A stretch of DNA of 64,000 nt, taken from positions 1,550,001 to 1,614,000 of the forward strand of contig NZ_PGET01000001.1 of the NCBI RefSeq assembly GCF_002797975.1. Direction: 5' to 3'. The notes beneath the pieces were generated by a model, which saw only the letters and a list, made by a program, of their open reading frames with translations, was not told the DNA's origin and searched no databases. Position numbers and translations under genes: made by a program. Source of the DNA: [Clostridium] celerecrescens 18A. Lineage in GTDB: Bacteria > Bacillota > Clostridia > Lachnospirales > Lachnospiraceae. Below, piece after piece: positions 34,650 to 43,359 of the stretch. Each line of letters opens with the position of its first letter. Position 1 is the first letter of the stretch.

Positions 34650-35308
34650 AAGAAGAAACTACAGGTTTGATCGTTACCGGGGGAACCATGGATTATGGAT
34701 TTGCCGGCAGATTCTTAGAAAACAAAAGGTTTGATAAAATCATCGCAGTAGACGGGGGTCTTGCAGCTCTTTCCAGGCTGCAGTTAAAGCCGGATGCCAT
34801 TGTCGGAGATTTTGATACGGTGGCAGAAGATGTCCTGTCTGAATATAAAAACAGTTCGGAGAATATCACCTGGGAAATTCATAAACCGGAAAAGGATGAA
34901 ACTGATACAGAACTTGCCATAAATACCGCCATAGGGCTTGGCTGTTCAAAGCTGGTCCTGCTGGGGGCAACAGGAGGTAGGATGGACCATTTTATCGGCA
35001 ATCTTCATCTTCTTTATGCCTGCCTGAAAAAGGGTGTGGAAGCAGCCATTGTTGATGAAAAGAACTGGATCACAGTGATTGATAAGGGAAGGACGTTTCA
35101 GGCTGAAGCACTATGGGGAAAATATATTTCCTTCCTTCCACTATGCGGAGAAGTGAAGAAAATCACTCTGACCGGCTTCAAATATCCTCTTTATGAAAAG
35201 GACATTGACTTAGGAACCAGCCTGTGTATCAGCAATGAGCTGACGGGTGAAGAGGGCACCATTGAATTCGCATCCGGAACCCTGATCTGTATCCAGTCCC
35301 ATGACTAA
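34646..35308 (+). CDS. thiN: thiamine pyrophosphokinase
   Basis: Transfers pyrophosphate from ATP to thiamine. Landmarks are AVDGGLAALSRL, DAIVGDFDTV with the metal-binding aspartates, KDETDTELAINTAIGLG and LLGATGGRMDHFIGNLHLL. The C-terminal beta-sandwich thiamine-binding part (ISFLPLCGEVKKITLTGF) completes the 220 residues. The GTG start at 34646 overlaps the rpe stop, so it is translationally coupled. No TPP riboswitch is visible upstream. Confidence 0.93.
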   Translation: MKEETTGLIVTGGTMDYGFAGRFLENKRFDKIIAVDGGLAALSRLQLKPDAIVGDFDTVAEDVLSEYKNSSENITWEIHKPEKDETDTELAINTAIGLGCSKLVLLGATGGRMDHFIGNLHLLYACLKKGVEAAIVDEKNWITVIDKGRTFQAEALWGKYISFLPLCGEVKKITLTGFKYPLYEKDIDLGTSLCISNELTGEEGTIEFASGTLICIQSHD

Positions 35309-35404
35309 ACTGGTATGATTTAATATATCGAAACTGGATATTTATATCACTCCACTTGCGTGCTAAGATAAAGAACAACTAGAGCAGCAAGGGAGGAATT
35401 ACCA

Positions 35405-35992
35405 ATGAGTAAAACAGACAACAGGATTTATAAAACCGCACTGACAGGACTGTTTGCCGCTATGTCCTACGTAGTATTTACATTCCTGCAATTTAAGATC
35501 ACACTTCCGGGAGGGGATGCCACTTCCATTCACTTAGGGAATGCGGTCTGCGTTTTGGGAGCAATTCTATTAGGCGGGCTCTACGGCGGCTTAGGCGGCG
35601 CAATCGGCATGACCATCGGAGACCTTTTTGATCCGGTTTATGTGGTATATGCGCCAAAGACCTTTCTATTAAAACTGTGCATCGGCCTTATCACCGGATT
35701 TTTGGCCCATAGAATCGGAAAGATCAATGAATCCTCTGACAAAAAGCATATACTGACCTGGACCATCACGGCAGTGGCAGGAGGACTATTGTTCAATGTG
35801 ATTTTTGATCCTCTGGTCGGTTATTTTTACAAGCTTCTGATCCTGGGTAAACCGGCGGCAGAACTGGCGCTGGCATGGAACGTTGCATCCACTTCTATTA
35901 ATGCAATTACATCAGCCATAGTTTCCGTCCTCATTTACATGCCTCTTAGAAATGCCCTGATCAGGTCCGGTTTATTTACTAAAATTTGTTAG
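35405..35992 (+). CDS. ECF transporter S component, probable pyridoxine/vitamin B6 type (PdxU-like)
   Basis: Small membrane protein of 195 residues with five or six transmembrane segments, typical of substrate-capture (S) subunits of energy-coupling-factor importers. The N-terminal AALTGLFAAMSYVVFTFLQF and GLYGGLGGAIGMTIGDL are typical of the S-component fold. The adjacent pyridoxamine kinase gene suggests a vitamin B6 vitamer as substrate, inferred from context. The shared EcfAA'T module is not in the window. GGGAGGA precedes the ATG. The 96 bases upstream hold no convincing promoter. Confidence 0.8.
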   Translation: MSKTDNRIYKTALTGLFAAMSYVVFTFLQFKITLPGGDATSIHLGNAVCVLGAILLGGLYGGLGGAIGMTIGDLFDPVYVVYAPKTFLLKLCIGLITGFLAHRIGKINESSDKKHILTWTITAVAGGLLFNVIFDPLVGYFYKLLILGKPAAELALAWNVASTSINAITSAIVSVLIYMPLRNALIRSGLFTKIC

Positions 35993-36000
35993 GAGCTCTT

Positions 36001-36840
36001 ATGACATCAGAAAAACATCAGAAAAAAATTGCTGTTATTCAAGATCTGTCGGGATATGGCCGCTGTTCTCTCACAGTGGCTCTTCCTATACTTTCTGCCT
36101 TAAAGGTACAGTGTTGTCCGGTTCCCACTTCCATACTATCCAGTCATACCGGATTTTCCACCTACTTTTTTGATGATTATACGGAGAAGATGCCTTTATA
36201 TATTGAACAGTGGAAGAAACTGGATCTGTCCTTTGACGGTATTTACAGCGGTTTTTTAGGTTCCGAGGAACAGATTGAAATTGTCATTGACATGATTAAG
36301 GATTTCAGCACACCGGAAACGAAGGTTTTGGTGGATCCCATTATGGGAGATCACGGAAAGGCATATCAGACCTATACGGAACGGATGTGCAGCCGCATGA
36401 AGGAACTGGTGGGATATGGTGATATTGTAACCCCTAATCTGACAGAGGCCTGTATCCTGACCGGCAGACAATACCGGCCGTCAGGCTGGAAGCGTTCAGA
36501 GCTTCTTGTTATGGCTGCTGAGATATGGGATATGGGACCAGATTCCGTGGTGATCACTGGCGTAAGAGAAGGCAACTATGTGACGAATGTAGTGGCGGAG
36601 AAGGACCGGGATCCCCGCTTTTTGCGTTCTCTTCATGTCGGCAGTGAGCGGCCGGGAACCGGAGATGTGTTTTCAAGCATCCTCGCAGCCCAAACCGTGA
36701 AAGGGATCCCATTAACAGAAGCAGTGAAAAAAGCGGCCAGTTTTGTAAAGGCCAGTATCATAAAATCCGATGAGCTGCATGTCCCGATAAAAAACGGAGT
36801 GTGCTTTGAAGAAATCCTTTCTATGCTGATTCGGGGATAA
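36001..36840 (+). CDS. pdxK: pyridoxamine/pyridoxal kinase
   Basis: Ribokinase-superfamily kinase phosphorylating vitamin B6 vitamers toward pyridoxal 5'-phosphate. Visible: VIQDLSGYGRCSLTVALP (substrate region), DPIMGDHGKAY, TPNLTEACILTG and RPGTGDVFSSILAA with the catalytic aspartate in GTGD. The ATG at 36001 follows TAGGAG by 5 bases; an in-frame TTG at 35986 lies inside the previous gene. 279 residues. It pairs with the ECF S component upstream to form an uptake-and-trapping unit. Confidence 0.9.
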   Translation: MTSEKHQKKIAVIQDLSGYGRCSLTVALPILSALKVQCCPVPTSILSSHTGFSTYFFDDYTEKMPLYIEQWKKLDLSFDGIYSGFLGSEEQIEIVIDMIKDFSTPETKVLVDPIMGDHGKAYQTYTERMCSRMKELVGYGDIVTPNLTEACILTGRQYRPSGWKRSELLVMAAEIWDMGPDSVVITGVREGNYVTNVVAEKDRDPRFLRSLHVGSERPGTGDVFSSILAAQTVKGIPLTEAVKKAASFVKASIIKSDELHVPIKNGVCFEEILSMLIRG

Positions 36841-36869
36841 GAATGAGACATAGGATGGGGAATTTTAGG

Positions 36870-36897
36870 AAAGGGGCTTTTCTTTGCCCTTTTTTTG
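36870..36897 (+). terminator. terminator of the ECF-pdxK operon
   Basis: AAAGGGGC (36870-36877) pairs with GCCCTTTT (36886-36893), with an uninterrupted T-run to 36897. Confidence 0.8.
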
Positions 36898-36900
36898 TAG

Positions 36901-36906
36901 TATAAT
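36901..36906 (+). promoter_or_regulatory. probable -10 element of the serS promoter
   Basis: A perfect TATAAT right after the preceding terminator. No good -35 is seen at 16-18 bases (TTTTCT). The leader to serS is about 60 bases, too short for a T-box. Confidence 0.45.
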
Positions 36907-36971
36907 CAACGGCAGACTATCATGCGGACAACTTTCGCAGAGAATATTGAGGAAAAACCAGGAGGAATACC

Positions 36972-38261
36972 ATGTTAGATTTAAAGTTTGTAAGAGAAAA
37001 TCCTGAAATTGTAAAGGAAAATATTAAAAATAAATTCCAGGATAGTAAACTGCCGTTAGTTGACGAGGTGATTGAACTCGATGAGCAGAACCGTACAGCA
37101 AAGCAGGAAGGTGATGCTTTAAGAGCTGAACGCAACAAACTTTCCAAACAGATCGGCGCCTTGATGGGACAGGGGAAAAAGGAAGAAGCACAGGAAATGA
37201 AGAAGAACGTGACCGATGCTTCCGAACATCTGGCCGGGTTGGAGGAAAAGGAACGTGAGCTGGAAGAAAAAATCAAAAAGATTATGATGACCATTCCGAA
37301 TATCATTGATCCCAGCGTCCCCATCGGTAAGGATGACAGCGAGAACGTAGAGGTAGAACGTTACGGCGAGCCTGTTGTTCCTGAGTTTGAGATTCCTTAT
37401 CACACAGAAATCATGGAAAGCTTTGACGGCATTGACCTTGACAGTGCAAGAAAAGTAGCCGGAAATGGCTTTTATTACCTGATGGGTGATATTGCAAGGC
37501 TTCATTCTTCTGTACTTTCCTATGCAAGGGATTTCATGATAAACCGTGGCTTCACCTATTGCATTCCGCCCTTCATGATCCGCAGTGAAGTGGTTACCGG
37601 CGTTATGAGCTTTGCCGAGATGGATGCCATGATGTATAAGATCGAAGGAGAGGATTTATATCTGATCGGTACCAGCGAGCATTCCATGATCGGAAAATTC
37701 ATTGATACCATCCTTCCGGAAGAAAAGCTTCCTCAGACCTTAACCAGTTATTCTCCCTGCTTCCGCAAGGAGAAAGGCGCTCATGGCTTGGAAGAACGTG
37801 GAGTGTACCGGATCCATCAGTTTGAAAAGCAGGAAATGATCGTTGTCTGCAAGCCGGAAGAAAGTATGGATTGGTATGATAAATTATGGCAGAATACAGT
37901 TGACTTATTCCGTTCCCTGGATATCCCGGTAAGAACCCTGGAATGCTGTTCCGGTGATTTAGCGGATTTAAAGGTAAAATCAGTAGATGTAGAAGCCTGG
38001 TCCCCAAGACAGAAAAAGTATTTTGAAGTGGGAAGCTGTTCTAATTTAGGCGATGCCCAGGCAAGAAGACTTAAGATCCGTGTTTCTGGAGAGGAAGGAA
38101 GAAAGTATTTTGCCCATACGCTAAACAACACCGTAGCTGCTCCTCCAAGAATGCTGATCGCTTTCCTGGAGAACAACTTACAGGCAGATGGAACCGTGAA
38201 GATTCCGGAAGCCTTACAGCCCTATATGGGAGGCACAAAAGCACTTATGCCGAAAAAATAA
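36972..38261 (+). CDS. serS: seryl-tRNA synthetase
   Basis: Class II aminoacyl-tRNA synthetase. The N-terminal coiled-coil tRNA-binding arm spans about residues 1-105 (Glu/Lys-rich). Catalytic motifs: motif 2 in SPCFRKEKGAHGLEERGVYRIHQFEKQE and motif 3 in NNTVAAPPRMLIAFLENN. The serine-binding region is LIGTSEHSM. The length of 429 residues is standard. CCAGGAGGAATACC precedes the ATG. Unlike many clostridial serS genes, no T-box leader is visible between promoter and start. Confidence 0.96.
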   Translation: MLDLKFVRENPEIVKENIKNKFQDSKLPLVDEVIELDEQNRTAKQEGDALRAERNKLSKQIGALMGQGKKEEAQEMKKNVTDASEHLAGLEEKERELEEKIKKIMMTIPNIIDPSVPIGKDDSENVEVERYGEPVVPEFEIPYHTEIMESFDGIDLDSARKVAGNGFYYLMGDIARLHSSVLSYARDFMINRGFTYCIPPFMIRSEVVTGVMSFAEMDAMMYKIEGEDLYLIGTSEHSMIGKFIDTILPEEKLPQTLTSYSPCFRKEKGAHGLEERGVYRIHQFEKQEMIVVCKPEESMDWYDKLWQNTVDLFRSLDIPVRTLECCSGDLADLKVKSVDVEAWSPRQKKYFEVGSCSNLGDAQARRLKIRVSGEEGRKYFAHTLNNTVAAPPRMLIAFLENNLQADGTVKIPEALQPYMGGTKALMPKK

Positions 38262-38270
38262 GGATTGAAT

Positions 38271-38305
38271 AAGGTCCGGCTTTTCCTGAAAGGCCGGACC
38301 TTTTT
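38271..38305 (+). terminator. serS terminator
   Basis: AAGGTCCGGC pairs with GGCCGGACCTT across an 11-base interval, followed by TTTTT. Confidence 0.9.
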
Positions 38306-38335
38306 ACATTTCCTGCACAAGTTATCCGGTTGCAG

Positions 38336-38366
38336 TTGACAAGGGGGATCATACGTATGGTATGAT
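38336..38366 (+). promoter_or_regulatory. promoter with 19-base spacer and overlapping dyad
   Basis: TTGACA (38336-38341), 19-base spacer, TATGAT (38361-38366). A perfect dyad ATCATAC-GTATG-GTATGAT (38348-38366) occupies the spacer and -10 element. Long spacers with internal dyads are characteristic of MerR-type controlled promoters; here the dyad is shifted over the -10, so repression is also possible. Confidence 0.6.
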
Positions 38367-38446
38367 GGATAGGACGAAAGACAGGTGCGTATCCGTTAGA
38401 AGGGAAACGCAGCCGGTATGAAAAATGAAAAAGGAGTGACAGCGGT

Positions 38447-38812
38447 ATGATTACATTTAACCATTTTAATTTTAATGTACTTGATCTGGAAAAGAGCTTA
38501 AAATTCTATAAGGATGCACTGGGACTTGACCCTGTGCGTGAAAAAACAGCATCAGACGGTTCCTTTAAACTGATATATTTAGGTGATGGAAAAAGTGATT
38601 TTACCCTGGAACTGACGTACTTAACAGAACGAAAAGAGCCTTATAACCTGGGAGAATGTGAATTTCATCTTGCATTCAAAACGGATGAATACGAGACCTT
38701 CTATAAAAAACATAAGGAAATGGGTGTTATCTGTTATGAAAACCCTGCCATGGGCATTTACTTCATCAGTGATCCTGACGGCTATTGGATCGAGATTGTT
38801 CCAACCAGATAA
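38447..38812 (+). CDS. VOC/glyoxalase I family protein (lactoylglutathione lyase-like)
   Basis: 121-residue single-domain vicinal-oxygen-chelate protein. The two beta-alpha-beta-beta-beta units carry candidate metal ligands: His in FNHFNFNVLDLEKSL, Glu in FTLELTY, His in ECEFHLAFKT and Glu in DPDGYWIEIVP. This full ligand set is consistent with an active glyoxalase I detoxifying methylglyoxal adducts, but thiol partner and substrate are not defined. AAGGAGTGACAG precedes the ATG. It shares a transcript with the alpha/beta hydrolase 9 bases downstream, under the unusual 19-base-spacer promoter. Confidence 0.85.
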   Translation: MITFNHFNFNVLDLEKSLKFYKDALGLDPVREKTASDGSFKLIYLGDGKSDFTLELTYLTERKEPYNLGECEFHLAFKTDEYETFYKKHKEMGVICYENPAMGIYFISDPDGYWIEIVPTR

Positions 38813-38821
38813 GGAGAAGCC

Positions 38822-39505
38822 GTGTATATTGAAGTAAATGGAGTCACGTTATACTATGAGGTTTCAGGAAGCGGCCCGGCGATCCTTCTTGTCCATGGGA
38901 ATGGAGAGGATCATAGTATTTTTAATGAAACAGCGGAGCTTTTAAGAGAAAATTATACCGTTTATGCCCTGGATTCCAGAGATCATGGAAAAAGTTCCAG
39001 AGTGAAAACACTGGGGTATGAGGCAATGGCGGAAGACGTGGCCGAATTTGCCAGGAAGCTGAAGCTTGAAAACCCCTGCTACTGTGGATTCAGCGACGGC
39101 GGGATCATTGGGATTCTTGCAGCCGTCCGGTATCCGGAGCTTTTTTCAAAGCTGGTGTTATGCGGAGCTAATGCTTATCCCCAGGGTTTAAAATGGTACT
39201 GGCTTAAATTATTTTCTCTGTTAGAAGCCGTAAATCACGATCCAAAGCTTTTGATGATGCTGAAAGAACCCCAGATAACAGCCAGAGAGCTGGAGAGCAT
39301 CCCGGTTCCAGTCCTTCTATTGGCCGGAGAACGGGATATGGTCCGTGAATCCCATACCCGTTATCTTGCTTCAAAAATTAAAGACAGCCGTCTTAACATC
39401 CTTCCGGGAGAAGGGCACGGCAGTTATATTGTACACAGCAGGAAACTTTATTATTTCATAAAGAAGTTTCTTGAACGACCAATTCCGAAAGAAAGATTTA
39501 TTTAA
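38822..39505 (+). CDS. alpha/beta hydrolase
   Basis: 227-residue serine hydrolase. Oxyanion-hole region LLVHGNGEDHSIF, nucleophile elbow GFSDGG with Ser, acid region VLLLAGERDMV and catalytic histidine in GEGHGSYI. The specific substrate is unknown; carboxyl ester or thioester hydrolysis is typical. GTG start at 38822 with GGAGAAG just upstream. Its pairing with a glyoxalase-family protein invites a glyoxalase II-like role, but the fold is not the usual metallo-beta-lactamase type, so that is speculative. Confidence 0.82.
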   Translation: MYIEVNGVTLYYEVSGSGPAILLVHGNGEDHSIFNETAELLRENYTVYALDSRDHGKSSRVKTLGYEAMAEDVAEFARKLKLENPCYCGFSDGGIIGILAAVRYPELFSKLVLCGANAYPQGLKWYWLKLFSLLEAVNHDPKLLMMLKEPQITARELESIPVPVLLLAGERDMVRESHTRYLASKIKDSRLNILPGEGHGSYIVHSRKLYYFIKKFLERPIPKERFI

Positions 39506-39534
39506 AATAAAACAGGGGTGTAAAGAAAAAACAC

Positions 39535-39563
39535 TTGACACCTAATAAAAAATATTGTATGAT
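39535..39563 (+). promoter_or_regulatory. sigma-A promoter of the ylxM-ffh operon
   Basis: Perfect TTGACA (39535-39540), 17-base spacer, TATGAT (39558-39563). The transcript should start about 39570, leaving a leader of only about 10 bases before the ylxM ATG at 39579. Confidence 0.9.
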
Positions 39564-39578
39564 ATCCCAGGTGATGAT

Positions 39579-39929
39579 ATGGAGAGGATTGCAAGACAGG
39601 TCTTATTATATGATTTCTACGGCGCTCTCTTAACGGAGCATCAGAGGCATATTTACGAAGATGTGGTTTTTTATGACCTATCTTTAAGTGAGATTGCAGA
39701 AGAACAGGGAATCAGCCGTCAGGGTGTCCATGACCTCATTAAACGGTGCAATAAGATCCTGGAAGATTATGAAGAAAAACTTCATCTGGTAAAAAAGTTT
39801 GAGCAGACAAAAAAACTGGCCAGAGAGATCCAGAGTTTGACAAAAGAGTTTGCCGGCAGTTCAGATATGAATCTGATCCATCGCATTGAGGAGATATCGG
39901 GCGAAATCATCGAGCTGGAAGCTCATTAG
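39579..39929 (+). CDS. ylxM: YlxM family helix-turn-helix protein (UPF0122), SRP-associated
   Basis: Small 116-residue protein with a sigma-70 region 4-like helix-turn-helix ([23 protein letters not shown], given in parts: [11 protein letters not shown] and [12 protein letters not shown]) and a C-terminal coiled coil. The family is always linked to ffh and is thought to modulate the signal recognition particle. The start is 39579 because the -10 element of the promoter lies at 39558-39563; the upstream ATG at 39555 is not transcribed. Typical relatives also begin M-x-x-I-x-R. ffh follows 11 bases later. Confidence 0.9.
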   Translation: MERIARQVLLYDFYGALLTEHQRHIYEDVVFYDLSLSEIAEEQGISRQGVHDLIKRCNKILEDYEEKLHLVKKFEQTKKLAREIQSLTKEFAGSSDMNLIHRIEEISGEIIELEAH

Positions 39930-39940
39930 GAGGGCGTTAG

Positions 39941-41290
39941 ATGGCTTTTGAGAGCTTATCCGATAAATTACAGAATGTATTTAAGAGCTTAAGAGGCAAA
40001 GGACGCTTGTCCGAGGCCGATGTGAAAACAGCACTTAAAGAAGTGAAGATGGCTTTACTGGAAGCCGATGTAAGCTTTAAGGTTGTTAAACAGTTTATAA
40101 GCGCTGTACAGGAGCGGGCAATTGGACAGGATGTCCAGAACAGTCTGACTCCCGGACAGATGGTAATAAAGATTGTAAATGAAGAGCTGGTAAAGCTGAT
40201 GGGATCTGAGACGACTGAAATTTCGTTAAAGCCTGCCGGTGATACGACCATTATTCTGATGGCAGGTCTTCAGGGCGCCGGTAAAACGACCACTACTGCC
40301 AAAATAGCTGGAAAGCTTAAGGCAAAGGGCAGGAAGCCGCTTCTCGTTGCTTGTGACGTTTACCGTCCCGCTGCTATCAAGCAGCTGCAGATCAATGGGG
40401 AAAAGCAGGGCGTTCCCGTTTTCTCCATGGGAGAAAACCATAAACCGGCAGATATAGCAAAGGCTGCTGTTGCTTATGCGGCAAAGAATGACCAGAATGT
40501 GATCATTCTGGATACGGCAGGCCGTCTTCACATTGATGAAGACATGATGAACGAGCTGATCGAAATTAAAGATGCAGTAGATGTTCATCAGACAATCCTG
40601 GTAGTAGATGCCATGACAGGACAAGATGCGGTAAATGTAGCAGGAATGTTCAACGACAAAATTGGCATTGACGGCGTTATCATTACCAAGCTGGATGGTG
40701 ATACCAGGGGCGGTGCAGCCCTCTCAATCCGTGCAGTAACTGGAAAACCGGTTCTTTATGTAGGTATGGGAGAAAAGCTTTCCGATTTGGAACAGTTTTA
40801 TCCGGACCGTATGGCTTCCAGAATTCTTGGTATGGGCGATATCCTTTCCCTTATTGAAAAGGCTGAAACCCAGGTTGATGAAGAGAAAGCAAAAGAGTTG
40901 TCTCAAAAGCTCCGCAAGGCGGAATTTGATTACAATGACTTTCTGGACCAGATGAACCAGGTAAAGAAAATGGGCGGCATGGCAAGCATATTAAGCATGA
41001 TGCCGGGCATGGGCCAGATGAAGGATATGGATTTTGATGAAAAAGCCATGGACCGGGTGGAAGCGATCATCCTTTCCATGACAAACAAAGAACGGTTGAA
41101 TCCTGAGCTTATGAAAAATGCTTCCAGAAAGCAGCGTGTAGCTAAGGGTGCGGGCGTGGATATCACAGAAGTAAACCGCATAGTCAAGCAGTTTGATCAG
41201 ATGAAGAAGATGATGAAACAGCTTCCCGGCATGATGGGCGGCGGAAAGCGTCACGGCGGTTTGTTCGGCAAGATGAAGTTACCGTTTTAG
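39941..41290 (+). CDS. ffh: signal recognition particle GTPase Ffh (SRP54)
   Basis: Binds signal sequences and targets nascent membrane and secreted proteins to FtsY. N domain (1-85), G domain with G1 AGLQGAGKTTTTAK (about residue 108), DVYRPAAIKQL, G3 DTAGRLHID and G4 TKLDGDTRGGAA, then the methionine-rich M domain (from about 300: GMASILSMMPGMGQM). The length of 449 residues is standard. AGGAGGGC precedes the ATG. It is followed by the ribosomal/tRNA modification genes in the canonical Firmicutes order. Confidence 0.97.
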   Translation: MAFESLSDKLQNVFKSLRGKGRLSEADVKTALKEVKMALLEADVSFKVVKQFISAVQERAIGQDVQNSLTPGQMVIKIVNEELVKLMGSETTEISLKPAGDTTIILMAGLQGAGKTTTTAKIAGKLKAKGRKPLLVACDVYRPAAIKQLQINGEKQGVPVFSMGENHKPADIAKAAVAYAAKNDQNVIILDTAGRLHIDEDMMNELIEIKDAVDVHQTILVVDAMTGQDAVNVAGMFNDKIGIDGVIITKLDGDTRGGAALSIRAVTGKPVLYVGMGEKLSDLEQFYPDRMASRILGMGDILSLIEKAETQVDEEKAKELSQKLRKAEFDYNDFLDQMNQVKKMGGMASILSMMPGMGQMKDMDFDEKAMDRVEAIILSMTNKERLNPELMKNASRKQRVAKGAGVDITEVNRIVKQFDQMKKMMKQLPGMMGGGKRHGGLFGKMKLPF

Positions 41291-41376
41291 TTTATTCTTT
41301 TACGTTAGCAAAGCAGATTTCTGCGTTCGCTATAAATTAGTTTCAGAATCCAAGATTTAAGGAGGTGAATTTCAAA

Positions 41377-41619
41377 ATGGCAGTAAAAATGAGATTAAAA
41401 AGAATGGGTCAGAAAAAGGCTCCTTTCTATAGAATTGTAGTTGCAGATTCCAGATCTCCAAGAGATGGCAGATTCATCGAAGAGGTTGGTTACTATGATC
41501 CTACCACAGAACCAAGCGTAATCAAGTTCAACGAAGAGAACGCAAAGAAGTGGTTAACTGCAGGTGCTCAGCCAACTGAAGTTGTAAGCAAGCTTTTAAA
41601 GATCGCCGGTATCCAGTAG
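41377..41619 (+). CDS. rpsP: 30S ribosomal protein bS16
   Basis: Assembly protein of the 30S 5' domain, 80 residues, beginning [20 protein letters not shown] and containing [19 protein letters not shown], both diagnostic. The ATG at 41377 follows AAGGAGGTGAATTTCAAA; an in-frame GTG at 41365 is part of that ribosome binding site. Placed between ffh and khpA as is usual. Confidence 0.97.
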   Translation: MAVKMRLKRMGQKKAPFYRIVVADSRSPRDGRFIEEVGYYDPTTEPSVIKFNEENAKKWLTAGAQPTEVVSKLLKIAGIQ

Positions 41620-41634
41620 TGAGAGGTGAAGCAT

Positions 41635-41862
41635 ATGAAGGAATTAGTAGAAGTAATTGCAAGAGCACTGGTTGATAACCCGGATCAGGTTGTTGTTACT
41701 GAAACCGTAAAAGACGATGAGATAATCCTTGAACTTACGGTTGCACCTTCCGACATGGGTAAGGTAATTGGCAAGCAGGGCAGGATCGCTAAAGCTATCC
41801 GCTCTGTTGTAAAAGCAGCAGCTTCCAAAGAAGACAAAAAGGTTACTGTAGAGATTCAGTAA
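41635..41862 (+). CDS. khpA: KH-domain RNA-binding protein KhpA
   Basis: 75-residue single KH domain with the GKQGRIAKAIRSVVKAAA loop-helix (GxxG-like GKQG). In Firmicutes KhpA partners KhpB and affects cell elongation and small-RNA biology. The ATG at 41635 follows GAGGTG by 7 bases; the GTG at 41626 lies within the ribosome binding site. An 8-bp inverted repeat (GGTTACTG 41841-41848, CAGTAACC 41857-41864) spans the stop codon. Confidence 0.93.
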   Translation: MKELVEVIARALVDNPDQVVVTETVKDDEIILELTVAPSDMGKVIGKQGRIAKAIRSVVKAAASKEDKKVTVEIQ

Positions 41863-41870
41863 CCGTAAAA

Positions 41871-41902
41871 GACCGCCGGCCTGTCGGGACGACGGTCCTT
41901 TT
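41871..41902 (+). terminator. terminator after khpA
   Basis: GACCGCCG (41871-41878) pairs with CGACGGTC (41890-41897) with one mismatch, followed by CTTTT. It separates rpsP-khpA from rimM and may be leaky. Confidence 0.65.
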
Positions 41903-42020
41903 GGTATTATTTTCTTTGTGCAAATGCTTAAGAATAAGCCGGATAGTGATATCCGGTTTCTTTAACATGGTTCGATGAGCAAAGGGAAGCAGATTTCCTT
42001 TGCATAAGATGGAGAGACAG

Positions 42021-42530
42021 ATGGATAATTTGTTAAGAGTTGGTGTAATTTCATCCACTCACGGGGTGAGAGGAGAAGTGAAGGTTTATCCAACCACAGA
42101 CGATGTAAATCGTTTTAAAAGTCTAAAGAATGTAATTCTGGATACGGGCCGGGAACATATGGATCTTGAAATCCAGGGAGTAAAGTTTTTTAAGAATATG
42201 GTGATCCTTAAGTTTAAAGGATATGATTCCATTGATGACATTGAAAAATATAAAGGAAAAGATCTGCTCATAACCAGGGACCAGGCGGTAGAGCTGGGAC
42301 CGGATGAAAATTTCATTGTAGATTTAATTGGACTTCGTGTAGTCACTGAGGATGGAGAAGAGTTTGGAACCCTGACCGATGTGATTAAGACCGGAGCCAA
42401 TGACGTCTATGAGGTAAAAACGGCAGAAGGGAAGGAAGTCCTGCTTCCGGCAATTAAGGAATGCGTGTTAAATGTGGATTTAACAGAAGGAATTGTTACA
42501 GTTCACATCATGGCTGGACTTCTGGATTAA
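42021..42530 (+). CDS. rimM: 16S rRNA processing protein RimM
   Basis: 30S maturation factor binding uS19 near the head. N-terminal barrel begins [19 protein letters not shown] and the PRC-barrel C-terminal part includes [25 protein letters not shown] and [14 protein letters not shown]. The ATG at 42021 is preferred (GGAGAG 4 bases upstream; 169 residues, family-typical). In-frame alternatives at 42009 and a TTG at 42000 lack a ribosome binding site. trmD follows 22 bases later. Confidence 0.93.
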   Translation: MDNLLRVGVISSTHGVRGEVKVYPTTDDVNRFKSLKNVILDTGREHMDLEIQGVKFFKNMVILKFKGYDSIDDIEKYKGKDLLITRDQAVELGPDENFIVDLIGLRVVTEDGEEFGTLTDVIKTGANDVYEVKTAEGKEVLLPAIKECVLNVDLTEGIVTVHIMAGLLD

Positions 42531-42552
42531 GATAGAGGAGTGGAAATAGACA

Positions 42553-43299
42553 ATGAATTATCACATATTAACCCTGTTTCCTGAGATGGTCCTAAACGGC
42601 CTCCACACCAGCATTATTGGGAGAGCGGCGGAAAAAGGCCTGCTCTCTATTGAAGCTATAGATATCCGGGAATATTCAACGGACAAGCACCGCCATGTGG
42701 ATGATTATCCATATGGCGGCGGAGCCGGAATGGTCATGCAGCCTATGCCTATCTGTGACGCCTATGATGATTTGTGTGAGAAAATAGGGAAAAAGCCCCG
42801 GGTTATCTACATGACTCCCCAGGGGAGGGTTTTTAACCAGAGAATTGCGGAGGAGCTGGCAAAGGAAGAAGACCTTGTTTTCCTGTGCGGCCATTATGAA
42901 GGAATTGATGAAAGAGCTTTGGAACTTGTTGCCACGGATTATCTTTCCATCGGTGACTATGTGCTGACAGGAGGCGAGCTTCCGGCCATGGTTATGATTG
43001 ACTGCATTTCCCGGCTGATCCCAGGGGTCCTAAACAACGATACCTCTGCAGAATTTGAATCCTTTCACGACAATCTTCTGGAATATCCCCAGTATACCAG
43101 ACCGGAAGAGTACAGGGGGCTCCGGGTTCCTGATATCCTTTTATCCGGTCATCATAAAAATATTGATACCTGGAGAAGGGAACAATCCATTAAACGGACC
43201 CTGGAACGCAGGCCGGATCTTTTGGCGGAGGCCAGCCTGTCCAAAAAAGAAGCGGAATATTTAAAAAAGCTTGAAAATGAGCAGGAAAAACGGGAATAA
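42553..43299 (+). CDS. trmD: tRNA (guanine-37-N1)-methyltransferase
   Basis: SPOUT-class enzyme making m1G37 to prevent +1 frameshifting. Knot motifs PYGGGAGMVMQPMP, LCGHYEGIDERALE and SIGDYVLTGGELPAMVMID are present, and the C-terminal tRNA-binding extension ends Glu/Lys-rich. The length of 248 residues is standard. GAGGAG precedes the ATG. The rimM-trmD-rplS order is conserved across bacteria. Confidence 0.97.
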   Translation: MNYHILTLFPEMVLNGLHTSIIGRAAEKGLLSIEAIDIREYSTDKHRHVDDYPYGGGAGMVMQPMPICDAYDDLCEKIGKKPRVIYMTPQGRVFNQRIAEELAKEEDLVFLCGHYEGIDERALELVATDYLSIGDYVLTGGELPAMVMIDCISRLIPGVLNNDTSAEFESFHDNLLEYPQYTRPEEYRGLRVPDILLSGHHKNIDTWRREQSIKRTLERRPDLLAEASLSKKEAEYLKKLENEQEKRE

Positions 43300-43323
43300 T
43301 ATAACCGAATCAAGTAAGTAGTG

Positions 43324-43346
43324 AAGCGGATTGCGAATATCCGCTT
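43324..43346 (+). other. hairpin between trmD and rplS
   Basis: AAGCGGAT (43324-43331) pairs with ATCCGCTT (43339-43346). Only a TTTAT follows, so at best a weak terminator upstream of the rplS promoter. Confidence 0.45.
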
Positions 43347-43359
43347 TATGAAAAAGGAC

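Noticed and set aside
36901..36971. T-box leader for serS
   Set aside because: Only about 65 bases separate the -10 from the ATG; no T-box sequence or stem I is present. The same holds for alaS.
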